Positions 9,901 to 20,467 of a DNA stretch of 64,000 bases are shown here, one piece after another; the stretch's first letter is position 1, and each line of letters starts with the position of its first letter. The notes beneath the pieces are model-generated. The model saw nothing but the letters and a program-made list of their open reading frames with translations, was not told the origin of the DNA and did no database searches. The DNA is from Adiantum capillus-veneris (taxonomy: Eukaryota; Streptophyta; Polypodiopsida; Polypodiales; Pteridaceae). Made by a program: the position numbers and the translations under genes. The DNA lies in contig CM043953.1 of the NCBI GenBank assembly GCA_014529385.2, positions 86,520,342 to 86,584,341 on the forward strand, in the 5' to 3' direction.

Positions 9901-10249
9901 GTTGCATCCTCTCAGGCTTAGTCGCCAGCAGCTCCATCACATGCCTGCTCACTTTCTTCGATTTTAGTGAGCTTTGGAGAGCATTCCCAGAGGTCAACAA
10001 AAATTTTGGGAGATCTCATAGAGCTTAATCTACTTAGATTTCTTATTCATGCTCATTTCGGCCTCTGTTTCCTCTACAGGTACTACTACACAAGCTATTT
10101 TGTCATTTTGTGTAAAATTTTTGTTAGTATTGTTTTCTACATAACAGGTCCCTTACAATCTTCTACGGTTTGTGTTATATAGAACATGTTGTTCCCGCTT
10201 TGTTTCTCCTCTTTTTGGACCATTTTCACATCAAGTGCAAGCATTCGAC

Positions 10250-11160
10250 ATGGCCGACAACAACACAGATGTTCAAGATGTTTGCTGCTGAGGAAATATT
10301 GGATGGGGACAATTACCCTATGTGGGCTTACATGATGCAACATGTTCTTGTGTCAAAGGGCGTCTAGAATATTGTGCAGGTCATTGATGTACGCCTTGGT
10401 TCTGAGGATGTAGGCGATGTTGAGGATGTTGGAGGTCTTGCTGCAAGGATTGTTGTTGTTAGAGTTGTTTTGCCTAGGAAAGAACAAGCTCATTGGGATG
10501 TAAAGGATGCGCAGGCTCATGCATTGATTGAGATGTCTGTGAAGCGCACCATTACTCCTCACATTCGTTCCCCGAAATTTGCAAAAGAGGCTTGGGATAT
10601 TATGGTTGGTCTTTATGCAGGTCGCAATGAAGCAAAAATTGCATTGATGCGTAAAGAGCTGGAGTCAAAGATTATGCATGAGGAAGATGATATGGACACT
10701 TTCCTTGCTGGTGTCAAGGATATCAATGAGCAAATTATTTCTGTAGGTGAAGTCATTTCAGAGTTTCCTTGTGTAGACTGTTCTTGATGCCTTACCAGAT
10801 TCTTACCAGACTTTTGCTAGTACTTGGAGACTTATGACCCAAGGAAATCCTGAAGTTTTCAAGTTTTGTGCATTATGCACATTGATGTTGCAAGAGTCAC
10901 TTTCCAAAAAAAACATGACTAGACACCATGCAGTTGAACATCTTTTTATTGTTGCTCATAGAAATGGTGGTAACAGCAATGCAGCCACTTCTTATGGTTC
11001 TTCTGCGAGTGGAAAATCACTTGTTCCTAATGCTTCTGCTGGCATCAATTTGTCTAGAAATTTTGGTGATAAGGGCAACAAAAAGATGCATTGCCATAAT
11101 TGTAAAGCTAATGATCACTTGATCAAGTAGTGTCCTAAGTTGAAGGCAAAAGAGGCTAAG
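10250..11160 (+). pseudogene. gag: Copia-2 Gag, broken
   Basis: The start MADNN at 10250 fits a Copia Gag start. A frame change follows at once, and the Gag core continues with EEILDGDNYPMWAYMM, then KDAQAHALIEM, TPHIRSPKFAKEAWD and KELESKIMHEED, matching the Gag of Copia-3 (DGTNYSLWSFM, TPHIRSCRTSEDAWN). A stop follows at about 10785. The zinc knuckle near 11089-11135 reads CHNCKANDHLIK, a stop codon, then C, so the CCHC box has Asp for Gly and a TAG before the last Cys. The protein would package the RNA. Confidence 0.88.
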
Positions 11161-11289
11161 AAGAAAGAGGGTGGTTCCACTGCAAATGCTGGTTTCACTA
11201 TAAATGCAACTATAGTTGAGTCTTCTATGAAAGGAGACTATGATGTTGATGTTGATGCATAATGGGCTTTTAGTGCAAAGTGTACCTAT

Positions 11290-12665
11290 AATCCTGCTGC
11301 ACATGATGCATGCATGTGACTTGCTGCAGATTCACATGTGTGGTATTTTGACACTGGTGCTACAAAGCATATTACCTCACATCATGATTTGTTCAACTCT
11401 CTTGAGTTTGTCCCTCATGGGAATTTGAGTTACTTGTGCCAACAATGCCTCTTATCCAGTTTAGGGAGTTGGAAAGATTGTGCTTATTGTTGCAAATGGT
11501 AGTTCTTTCACACTTGTTGATGCACTTTATGTACCTAGGATTAAGAAGAATCTTTTGTCTGTATCTGCACTTGCTAGACTTGGTCTTGTAGTCAAATTTG
11601 TGGATGACAAATGTATGGTGCATGATCTTAGTTTTGGTGATGAGATTATTGCATCTAGAATTTTATGTCATGGGCTATATAAGCTCACTTTGTATGACAA
11701 GTGCCGGCAAAATTTTGCAAATGTAGTTTTGGATTCAATCACTATTTCAGATGCAAAACTTTGGCATGCACGTTTTGGTCATTTGAATTTTGCTAGTTTG
11801 CTGCGTTTGCAAAAATCTGATATGGTTGCTTCTTTACCACCTCTTGAAGCACCTGTCAAACATGTTTATGAAGGCTTTATTTTGGGTAAAATGCAGCGTT
11901 CTAAGTTTCCAAAGGATGGTTCAATTAAGGTCACATGCAGGTTGGAGCTTGTACATAGTGATGTTTGTGGGCCCATGCAAACTCCATCCTTAGGAAATTA
12001 CCTTTACTTCGTGACTTTCATTGATGATTACTCTAGGCATGCATGAGTATTTTTGCTCATTTAAAGCGAAGTGTGAAGTTTTTATGTGCTTCAAACAATT
12101 TATGGATATGGCTGAAAATGTCTCGAAATGTACTATGGGCACCCTCCGTTCCAATCGAGGAGGGGAGTATATGTCTCATGAATTTAATGCATTTCTGGCT
12201 AGTCGTGGGATAAAACACCAATGTACAGTGCCTTATACGTCTTATTAAAATGGTGTTGTTGAGAGGAAAAATAGGTCACTTATGAAAACGGCACAATGTA
12301 TGGTCAAAAGTCAAGCTTTGCCGCATTCTTTTTGGCTTGAGGCCATCATGTCTGCCACTTATGTACTAAACAAGTGTCCTACGAAAACTTTGCACTCTAT
12401 TACTCTATATGAAGCATGGCATGATATGAAGACTTTTATTGAGCACATGCGTGTTTTTGGCAATGATAAGGCTATCAAATGTATTTTTGTTGCTTATAGT
12501 GCTGAAAGAAAAGGTTACAAGTTGTATCATCCACAAACAAAGCGTATTCTAGTTTCATGGGTTGTTGTATTTGTGGAATTGATTCTGTTCAACCCTTGTT
12601 GTCATGTACTAGAGACAGTAATGGAAGCTCATAGGACATTTATGACACTTTGTTGTCTCTTTTAA
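11290..12665 (+). pseudogene. pol: Copia-2 protease and integrase, broken
   Basis: The protease motif WYFDTGATKHIT (about 11341-11376) keeps the catalytic Asp, unlike Copia-1. A frame change near 11425 is followed by YVPRIKKNLLSVSAL, HARFGHLNFASL, an altered zinc finger (HVYEGFILGK, where two Cys are lost) and the integrase core SDVCGP, FIDDYSRHA and a stop near 12046. The frame resumes with GGEYMSHEF, HQCTVPYT and a TAA in place of the conserved PQQNG start (12245-12247). The integrase tail has lost about 60 bp relative to Copia-1 (between MRVFG and NDKAIKCIF). Confidence 0.9.
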
Positions 12666-13692
12666 GTGGTGGAAGTTTGAATGTAAATTCCAATGAGGCA
12701 AATGTACAACCTATGGGGGTTTCTAAAAATGTTACCGATCAGCCTATTATTGATGCAGATGTACATGATGTACTTGATGAGGAAAGGACTAAAAATGAGC
12801 ATGCTAGAGGTATGCCAAAATGGCTGGTGCATACATTACGTGACAGTAAATTGGATGCACCTTTTTCTAGTCGTACTCGTTTAGGCTCTTGCCATGCATC
12901 ATATTGTTATGCTTTGGCTGTGTCTAGCCTACATGATGTTGTGGAAACCTCTGTCTTTTGATGAAGCACAGAATTCAAAAAATTGGATGGCTGCCATACA
13001 ATCAGAATATGATGCACTTATAGAAAATGATACATGGACTTTATGTGATTTGCCTCCTCGAAAAAAGGCCATTGGTACAAAGTGGGTTTACAAGTTGAAA
13101 CACAACCCAGATGGTGAGATTGCTCGATATAAGGATTGACTTGGTGCAAAGGGTTATGCACATCAAAAAGGCATAGATTATAAAGCGACTTTTGCTCCCA
13201 CTTGTTGTATGACTACTGTGCATCTTCTATGTGCATTGGGCAGGTCATTTTGGTTGGGATCTACATCAATTAGACATTGTTACTGCTTTCTTGAATGGTG
13301 ACATATTTTAGGAAGTTTATGTAACACAACTTCACGATTTTGTCAAGAAAGGACAAGAGGATAAGGTGTGAAAATGTAACAATGCTTTGTATGGATTGAA
13401 GAAATCTCCTCGTGCTTGGTATGAGAAGGCCGACACTCATTTGGTCAAATGAGGCTTTTGTAACAGTCCAACAGAAAGCACATTGTGTCTCAAGCGTGAG
13501 GGCGATGTACTTCTCATTGTGGTTCGTTATGTAGATGATTTGCTAATCACTGGACCAAATGAGAGACAAATTGCTATTTAAGGTTGATTTGAATGTTACT
13601 TTCAAGCTGCAGGATTTGGGATTGTTGCATCATTACTTGGGTATACAATCTAAGTAGTGTGATGGTGGTATTTCCTTGTGTCAGAAAAGTTA
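12650..13692 (+). pseudogene. pol: Copia-2 linker and reverse transcriptase, broken
   Basis: After a variable linker, RT motifs appear in several frames: GTKWVYKLKHNPDG (about 13075-13116), GYAHQKGIDY, LDIVTAFLNGD (catalytic Asp present here), NALYGLKKSPRAWYEK and RYVDDLLITGP near 13528-13560. Stops and single-base frame changes are spread throughout. The RT tail stops abruptly at CQKSY (about 13692), where a deletion joins it to the RNase H region. The domain identification is secure; function is lost. Confidence 0.9.
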
Positions 13693-14098
13693 TGCTTGGC
13701 AGTTCATGTATATCATGGTTGAGCAAGAAGCAACCTATTGTGGCCACTTCTAGTTGTGAGGCTAAGTGTAGGGCAGTCTTCACACAGCTACGGTTGAGTG
13801 TGTATGGCTTAGATGCCTTATGGCTGATTTGGGTGTTGGACAGGACACTGCCAACACTATCTACACTGACAGTCAGAGCGCATTCGCAGTTGCGAGGAAC
13901 CCAGTTTTTCCTGCTCACACAAAGCACATTGAGGTGCATTACCACTATGTTAGGGAGAGTATCTCAGCTAGAGAGATCAGCTTGGCTTATGTGCCAACAC
14001 AGGACAACCTTGCACATCTTTTCAAAGAGGCATTGTCTCATGAGAAGTTCGAAGCTTTCCGCAAAGCTTTGGTCTTACCCTCCTTTTTTGTGGACTGA
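13693..14098 (+). pseudogene. pol: Copia-2 RNase H fragment
   Basis: Begins in the middle of the domain with MLGSSCISWLSKKQP; the upstream DSDWAG motif has been deleted. SCEAK (for SCEAE), TDSQSAFAV and KHIEVHYHYVRE remain, then QDNLAHLFKEALS and a stop at 14096-14098. Loss of the first catalytic Asp and the changed Glu make it inactive. Confidence 0.9.
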
Positions 14099-14158
14099 TC
14101 ATGTCCTCAAGGCATGGCACTTCCCTTTACTCGTGTGCCAGCTCTTGTTCATTGGGAT

Positions 14159-14412
14159 TTATAACCATATACATGAGGATCTTCAGACATAGTCGCGATG
14201 ATTCCATGGTAGTGATGTGTGTGAACACTTAGGACCACCGGAGCATTTTTTCCCTCACTAGGAGGTTTTTTCCTCCGTGCATTGTACATACGCCCGTTTA
14301 TTCTAGGGCTATCTATCTTTCCATTGCAGACTAATACACTATCTGTTGTGTGCCTTAAGCTTCCTTTGTCTTCTCAAAGCTGTGTGTGTTTTTCTGCAAC
14401 CCTAATTCCATA
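14159..14412 (+). repeat. Copia-2 3' LTR, with a small insertion
   Basis: Matches the 5' LTR from ACCATATACATG to CCTAATTCCA. A stretch of about 31 bp (near 14177-14207) has no counterpart, and the first bases are changed. The right TSD ATCCA follows at 14413. Confidence 0.85.
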
Positions 14413-14417
14413 ATCCA

Positions 14418-15161
<744 letters not shown>

Positions 15162-15234
15162 TTGTGTGTGTGTGCGCGCACGTGTGTGTGCGTGCGTAGG
15201 CATTCTTGCTCCATCGTTTCCACCCGCATTAATT

Positions 15235-15574
15235 AAAAAATGTGAATGATTATAAGAAACCAATCCAAAAAAATTGACTGCCAAGAAGGAATCCCAATCC
15301 AAATGACTCAAAAAGCAGATCTTCTCTTGCAATGACATCTGCAGTTATTGCATCTGTGCTGACGGTTGCACATGTAGCTGCATCAAAGGGTGCAACCACT
15401 TTGATGACCATAGAGTCACAAAATACCTGTGATGATCCTTTAAGTTATCTCTTTGGATCCGTGGTTTTGATACTCACATTTCTTCAAGGTGGATTGATGC
15501 ACATATTGTGCCATATAATCACCTTTTGCCAAGAATTCCTTTTTGTCATTTTTTGTCAGTCCGGCCATTAGAAT
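15235..15574 (+). pseudogene. Front part of a cysteine-rich coding relic split by Gypsy-G
   Basis: One frame reads KKQIFSCNDICSYC, then ICADGCTCSCIKGCNHFDDH: eight cysteines spaced C-x3-C-x2-C-x-C-x3-C-x-C-x-C-x3-C (about 15331-15396). It then has two adjacent TGA stops and continues DTHISSRWIDAHIVPYNH, then HFLSVRPLE right up to the Gypsy-G insertion point. The dense cysteine spacing suggests a zinc-binding domain. The AGAAT at 15570-15574 is the Gypsy-G TSD. The continuation of the same relic lies inverted at 29820-30277. I do not recognise the family; it may be a host gene or an old DNA-transposon protein. Confidence 0.5.
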
Positions 15575-16753
15575 TGTAACGTTTAATGGCCTAATAGCTT
15601 GTGTGTAGCGGAAAATAACATGAACATAGTCAGCATTTCATTAGAATAGATTCCTAATGACCATAGCAAGAGTGCTTGGATGGAGAGAGCAACAAAAAGC
15701 ATAACACCAAGTTAGATAGGCATGAACAATACTTCAAAAGAGGACCGGATTTACATGGAGCCGGCCCCCCCTCCAAAAGGCTTTGTATTATAGGTTTCCC
15801 CCATCAAGGGAGACATTTTACAATATAGTTCTTTGTGTTCCTTCAATAACTAGCTAGTGCAATGAAGATAGAAGCTTCAAGCACTAAGCAAACAATTATA
15901 AAACACAACATCAATTCCCTCACGGTCTCAGACTCAAGACCTCACACACCTTTGAAGATGGTAAGAGCTAGTGGGGTATGAGAGTAGATTGAGAGGAAGA
16001 AAGAGTAGTCTTACGAGAAAGAAGTATATCTCCTCACATAATCACTCATAATAGCTTAGCATAGCTTAGTAATTAGCATGGTAGAGTAGATGAGCATGCA
16101 TTGAAGCTTGGCTCTTGGTTGGATTTGCATCACAAATCCAAGAGTTTTTGGTGTATGCCTCCCTTGTCACAAGCTTGGAGTAGATGATGAGCTTTCCATT
16201 AAAGCTTGAGAAGGAGAGATAGAGTCTTCTTGCTGCACACATGAGATTGTGTGAGTGTGTGTGTGATAATGCCTTTGAAAAATCAGTCCCCCTCTCTCTC
16301 TTGGTCGACCCCTCTTGCTAAATCCTCTTGTTGGCTTCCCATTGGACCTCTCCAAGCTTAGCCAATAGGGCTTAAGAAGCATAAGTGATAGTCTTGTGAC
16401 ATGTGTCCCCCTTTCCCCTTTTGTGACGGCTTTAGGTAATTAAATAATGTAATTAAACTCTCATTCGACCCCTTTGTCTTCTGGCCAATAGGAAGCAGGC
16501 AAGTCATTGGGCTGTTGAATGCTCATTGGATCCCTTGGGAGACTGTCCAATAGTCTTCTAGAGAGCTTAATTCTCATTGGTTCTTTTATCAAGTGTTTTT
16601 AAATGAATTAAACTAGATTTACTCTAGCCTAATTCTTATTGTTCCACCTCTATGGCCATCCAATAGGTTTTGAGTGCACCTTGTGGGCAACTGGGCTATG
16701 GAACTGGCATGTGTCCCCTATTCCCTTTGTGTAAAGGGAGCCTGTGAGTGTGA

Positions 16754-16786
<33 letters not shown>

Positions 16787-17172
16787 TGTGTGTGTTTTTC
16801 TCTCTCATCCCCTACTTACAGGGCTCGCCCCCTCATATGTAGGAGTCTTGAAGACTTTTGTGTACACTCACAAAGCATCCAATTTCCCTAAGGTTTGACC
16901 ATTGGACACAACCTTTGAATTTTGGAACCTTAGCATTTTGGAAATCTTAATGGGATGAACCTTAGGGTCTTTAAAACCCATTGGTGGACATTACTCTTTT
17001 GCAGATGGGCCCCCCTTTGGATCTCTATTTTCCCTCCTTGGATCCCTATTGTGGCCTGTCTGCCAGCTTAACCAATACTCTAGCGTTTTCTCCCCTGGTA
17101 CTTCCCCATATTAAATGATCATTTTAACATGAGAAAATCATTTAGGAGAATTAGATATTAGTTATTAATACA
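15575..17172 (-). repeat. Gypsy-G 3' LTR (1598 bp)
   Basis: Plus-strand ends are TGTAACGTTTAATGGCC and TATTAATACA. On the minus strand it is preceded by the purine tract AAGAGAGAGGTAA (17173-17185). It contains a GT tract absent from the 5' LTR and lacks the GA tract found there. Confidence 0.9.
16750..16797 (+). repeat. (GT)n/(GC)n microsatellite
   Basis: GT repeat with a GCGCGC interruption. The matching place in the 5' LTR (about 29240) has only a short GTGTGTGT. Confidence 0.9.
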
Positions 17173-17576
17173 TTACCTCTCTCTTGAAATCATAGTCGTC
17201 CTCGACTATGGGGTATAGAAGATAAAGCCTATTCACATTAGTCCTTTTTCTAACGGGTAGAGGATCCCTATCTTACCCTACGATATCGTTCCTGAATGGA
17301 TGACTAATCCATTTGGTGCTTGAGAGCCTAAGCTGTCGCAAGCATGTCTGCACATTAGTCCTATCAATCTTCCATAGTAGAGTGACAAGCTCTACTTGGT
17401 GTTTGGAAGGTGTCATCTCCACAAACTTGATTCTAAGCATGCATACTACTTAACATTTGTGCACAATACAGAAAAAGAGAGTCTTATAAGACAAAAACTT
17501 TGGTCGTTTTTAAACATTTATACATTTGCTTACTCTAGGAAAACATTGTAATCATTGACAAGGTTTAGGTTATCCT

Positions 17577-18866
17577 TTAATTGTATGCTTGCATCCATCT
17601 AGCATCTTCAAAAGAATAATTCTTAAACTTAATAAGATAGCGTCGGACAGTCTTACCACCTCTTGATACCTTGTCTTCATGTGGGAGAATGGACTCGGGC
17701 TGTAGCACCTCTTCTTGGTCCTCGATCTCCGGTGGGTCTTCAATAGTTGGTTCTTGAGGTGGCTCTCCTTTGTAAGGCTTTAGTAGGCTGACATAGAAAG
17801 CATTGTGTACGAGCCAATGATTGGGCAACTTGAGTTGATAGGCCATCTCATTGATTGGTCGAAGAATCTGGAAGGGACCATAGTACCTTTTTGCTAACTT
17901 AGCATAGTACTTTTGGTGTCCCGTAGGATTCTTGCCCGTGGTGTGCCTTAATCGAGCCTTGGGAAATTTAAGCAAGACCCAATCATTTTGTTTAAATGCT
18001 TGGCCTCTGTTGTGCTTATCAAGAGCAGCCTTTTGCCTTTGTTGTGAAATAGAGATAGCATCCTTAATCTTTTGAAAAGATTCTTGTAGGTCTCGGCTAT
18101 ACTCATCTGCAGCAAAGATCTTCCCGTGTGCCTTAAGTAGCAGGGGACTTTCTGATCTTCCCTCAATTACCTCGAAAGGTGCTTTTCCCGTGGAAGTATG
18201 TACAGTGTTATTGTAGGCATACTCTACTAAGGGTAAGTACTTCTCCCATTGGGACCTTTGATCTACTTCCGTTACATAGGCTTTTAGTAGATCAAGAATT
18301 GTTAGGTTAGCTATTTCACTTTGGCCATCCGTTTGGGGGGGGTGATAGGCCAAAGAGAAGTTTAGCCTTGTCCCTAAATTCTCAAAGTGACCCTTCCATA
18401 AATTACTGGTCATTCTAGGATCTCTATCTGAAACTATGGACATTGGCAAGCCATGGTACTTGAAGATTTGTGATATGAAGAGAATTGCCATTTGATGGGC
18501 TTTGATAGTCTTTTTGACAGGTATAAAATGAGCTTGTTTGTTGAACTTGTCTACTGTCGTCCATATTCCCGTATTCCCATGGATAGAGTTAGGCAATCCA
18601 AAGATAAAATCCATGGATATGCTCTCCCATGGTGAATTAGGGATTGGCAAATGTTGAAGCAATCTAGGTTGCTTTCCTCTATCAAACTTCGTTCTTTGGC
18701 ATACCACACATTTAGAAACATACTCTTGTATGTTTGCTTTCATGGTAGGCCAATAGAAATATGTTTCAATCCCTTTTAAGGTAGACTAGATCCCTCTATG
18801 CCCCGCATAAGGAGGAGCGTGAGGTTCATACATTACTTTCTCACGTAGTGAGTTAGTAACGCATAG
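17577..18866 (-). pseudogene. pol: Gypsy-G integrase with C-terminal chromodomain, one stop
   Basis: The zinc-binding part starts with HAPPYAGH, is cut by a TAG after HRGI (18786-18788), and continues KCVVCQRTK. The catalytic D,D,E residues are seen in SMDFIFGLP, IVSDRDPRMTS and TDGQSEIAN. The C-terminal GPY/F-type motif is KRYYGPFQILRPINEMAYQL. The last 45 residues, ESILPHEDK...VRRYLIKFKNYSFEDARW, fit a chromodomain, which in chromoviruses steers integration to particular chromatin. The stop at 17577 fits the usual end of pol. Except for the single TAG it is nearly complete. Confidence 0.92.
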
Positions 18867-19623
18867 TCTATTGCCATAGAGAAGATAACCATCTTGTAAA
18901 GTAAATGGTTTCTCTTTCTTCCCTAGTGCAAGGGCTAAAATCACATCTCTAAAATCGAAATCAATAGCATACTCATCTATCATAGAAGATAGATCATTGT
19001 GAGTTGCTATGGAAACTGCATTCACTCTCGACCGTCTTGAGAGTGCATCGGCTACTTGATTATGCTTGCCAGCAATGTGAGCAATATAGAAATGAAATTG
19101 CGAAAGGAATTTTCCCACCTGATTCATTTGTCGGAGAGCTTGGTCTGCATCATGAGGTACTTAAGGCTTTAGTGAACCGTCCGCAGAATGAAAGGATCCC
19201 CAATAAATAGTGCTTCCATGAGTTTAAGGCATGTAGAACTGCGAGGAATTCCTTTCCATATATGCCTAGAGCTTGCTCAACAGGGTCGAGCCTTCGACTT
19301 TTGTAGGTTGTGGCGTGCCCTTCTTGGAGCAAAATAGCTCCAAGGCAATCACCACAAGCATCACATTGGACCTCAAATGGCTTTGAGAGACCCAACAGTG
19401 TAAGCACAGGTTGAGAAATAAGCTTTTCAAAAGTATTGTTCTCCTTGGCAGACCATGTATACCTGACATTTTTCTTTGCTAGGTCATGTAATGGTCCCGT
19501 GATTTGTGAGAACTTTTTTATGAAGCGTCTATAGTATGCGCACATACCTATAAAGCTTCTTAGCTCATGAAGATTCCTTGGATTAGGCCATCCTTTTATT
19601 ACCTCTAGCTTTGATGGATCCAT
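18867..19623 (-). pseudogene. pol: Gypsy-G RT thumb and RNase H
   Basis: The translation has the RT connection GWPNPRNLHELRSFIGMCAYYRRFI, given here in part: LRSFIGMCAYYRRFI. RNase H follows with FEVQCDACGDCLGAIL (first Asp), KEFLAVLHALNSWKHYLLG and, after a frame break near 19140, FHFYIAHIAGKHNQVADALSRR in part (HIAGKHNQVADALSRR). It then leads into the linker to integrase. The conserved DASG of RNase H is DACG here. Identification is secure from motif order; the frame break disables it. Confidence 0.88.
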
Positions 19624-20036
19624 TTGGATGCCATCTTGAGAGATAATGTGACCTAAATATTGAATCTCTTGTAAGAAAAACTCACTTTTCTTTCAATTAA
19701 TATAAATTTTATTCTCTCTTAAAACTTGAAATATTACCTGGTGTTGTTGCTTGTGTTCATCTAGTGAATTAGACTAGATGATACTATAATCAAAGAACAC
19801 TCAAGTAAAGGTTTGGTGAGGCTTGAATAGCTTCTCCATCAAGCGGTTGAATGTGGTTGGTGCATTGTTCAAGCCAAAAGGCATGACAATGTATTCGAAA
19901 AGACCAAAGGTAGTGTGAAATGCGGTCTTTACAATGTCTTGACCAACTATCCTTATTTGATGGTAGCCACTTTTTAGGTCAATCCTACTAAAGTAGGTAG
20001 ACCCTTGTAGCTTATCAAATAGGTCTTCTACACGTG
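19624..20036 (-). pseudogene. pol: Gypsy-G reverse transcriptase core, active site changed
   Basis: Motifs read in minus-strand order are PRVEDLFDKLQG, YFSRIDLKSGYHQIR (first catalytic Asp present), TAFHTTFGLFEYIVMPFGL, NNAPTTFNRLM, then VFFDYSII followed by a TAG, where the family has FFDDILIY-S. The second Asp of the catalytic pair is Tyr, so the polymerase is inactive. The sequence upstream of PRVEDLF, that is, the whole front of RT and the protease, is missing: the RT is joined directly to gag at about 20036. Confidence 0.88.
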
Positions 20037-20467
20037 GAACCCATCCAAGAAGGTCCTTTTTGTAACCCTTTCAAAGTCCTCCATGAATAATTCCTCCTTT
20101 AGGGCTAATTTGAATTGCTCAAAACCTTCTCCATGCTCCTCCCTGATTCCCCTTACATGGTCTCTAATCTCAGGGACTACAACAAGCTCAAAACTACAAA
20201 TCATGTCCACCTCTGGAACCCGTTGTAGCTCCATCTCCTTTACATAACCCGTTGTAGCTCCATCTCCTTTACATAACCACGAAGAAACTTTGTGACATCT
20301 TTTCCTTCAAATTGGTCCATTTTGTTCACAATAGCTTGAAGGGCTTTGGTTGCTGACACCTCCCATCTTTCTACAGCCTGTTGTTGTTGCATAAACATGG
20401 CGAATGCTTGAAACATTTGCATTGTGCCTTGATCAAAACGCATGCCTTGTTGCTCTTGTTGATCCAT
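20037..20467 (-). pseudogene. gag: Gypsy-G Gag fragment with 29-bp duplication
   Basis: The start MDQQEQQGMRFDQGTMQ at 20467 is the only ATG that opens the conserved frame. A Gln-rich stretch follows, then KMDQFEGKDVTKFLRGYVKE, which resembles the start of the capsid region in plant Gypsy Gag. A 29-bp direct duplication (20219-20247 and 20248-20276) shifts the frame at MELQRV. After the repeat the second part runs VPEVDMICSFELVVVPEIRD, then FEQFKLALKEELFMEDFERV. No zinc knuckle remains, because the deletion that fused Gag to RT removed it. Confidence 0.8.

Larger units (their letters stand above)
9657..14412 (+). mobile_element. Copia-2, full-length but degenerate Copia element
   Basis: Two LTRs, an initiator-Met PBS, gag, protease, integrase, RT and RNase H remnants occur in Copia order. 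The 5-bp TSD ATCCA is present at 9652-9656 and 14413-14417. It is the same family as Copia-1. Numerous stops and frameshifts, and a deletion of roughly 370 bp between the RT tail and RNase H (junction near 13693), make it non-functional. The 3' LTR carries an extra stretch of about 31 bp near its start, and LTR divergence indicates an old insertion. Confidence 0.95.
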
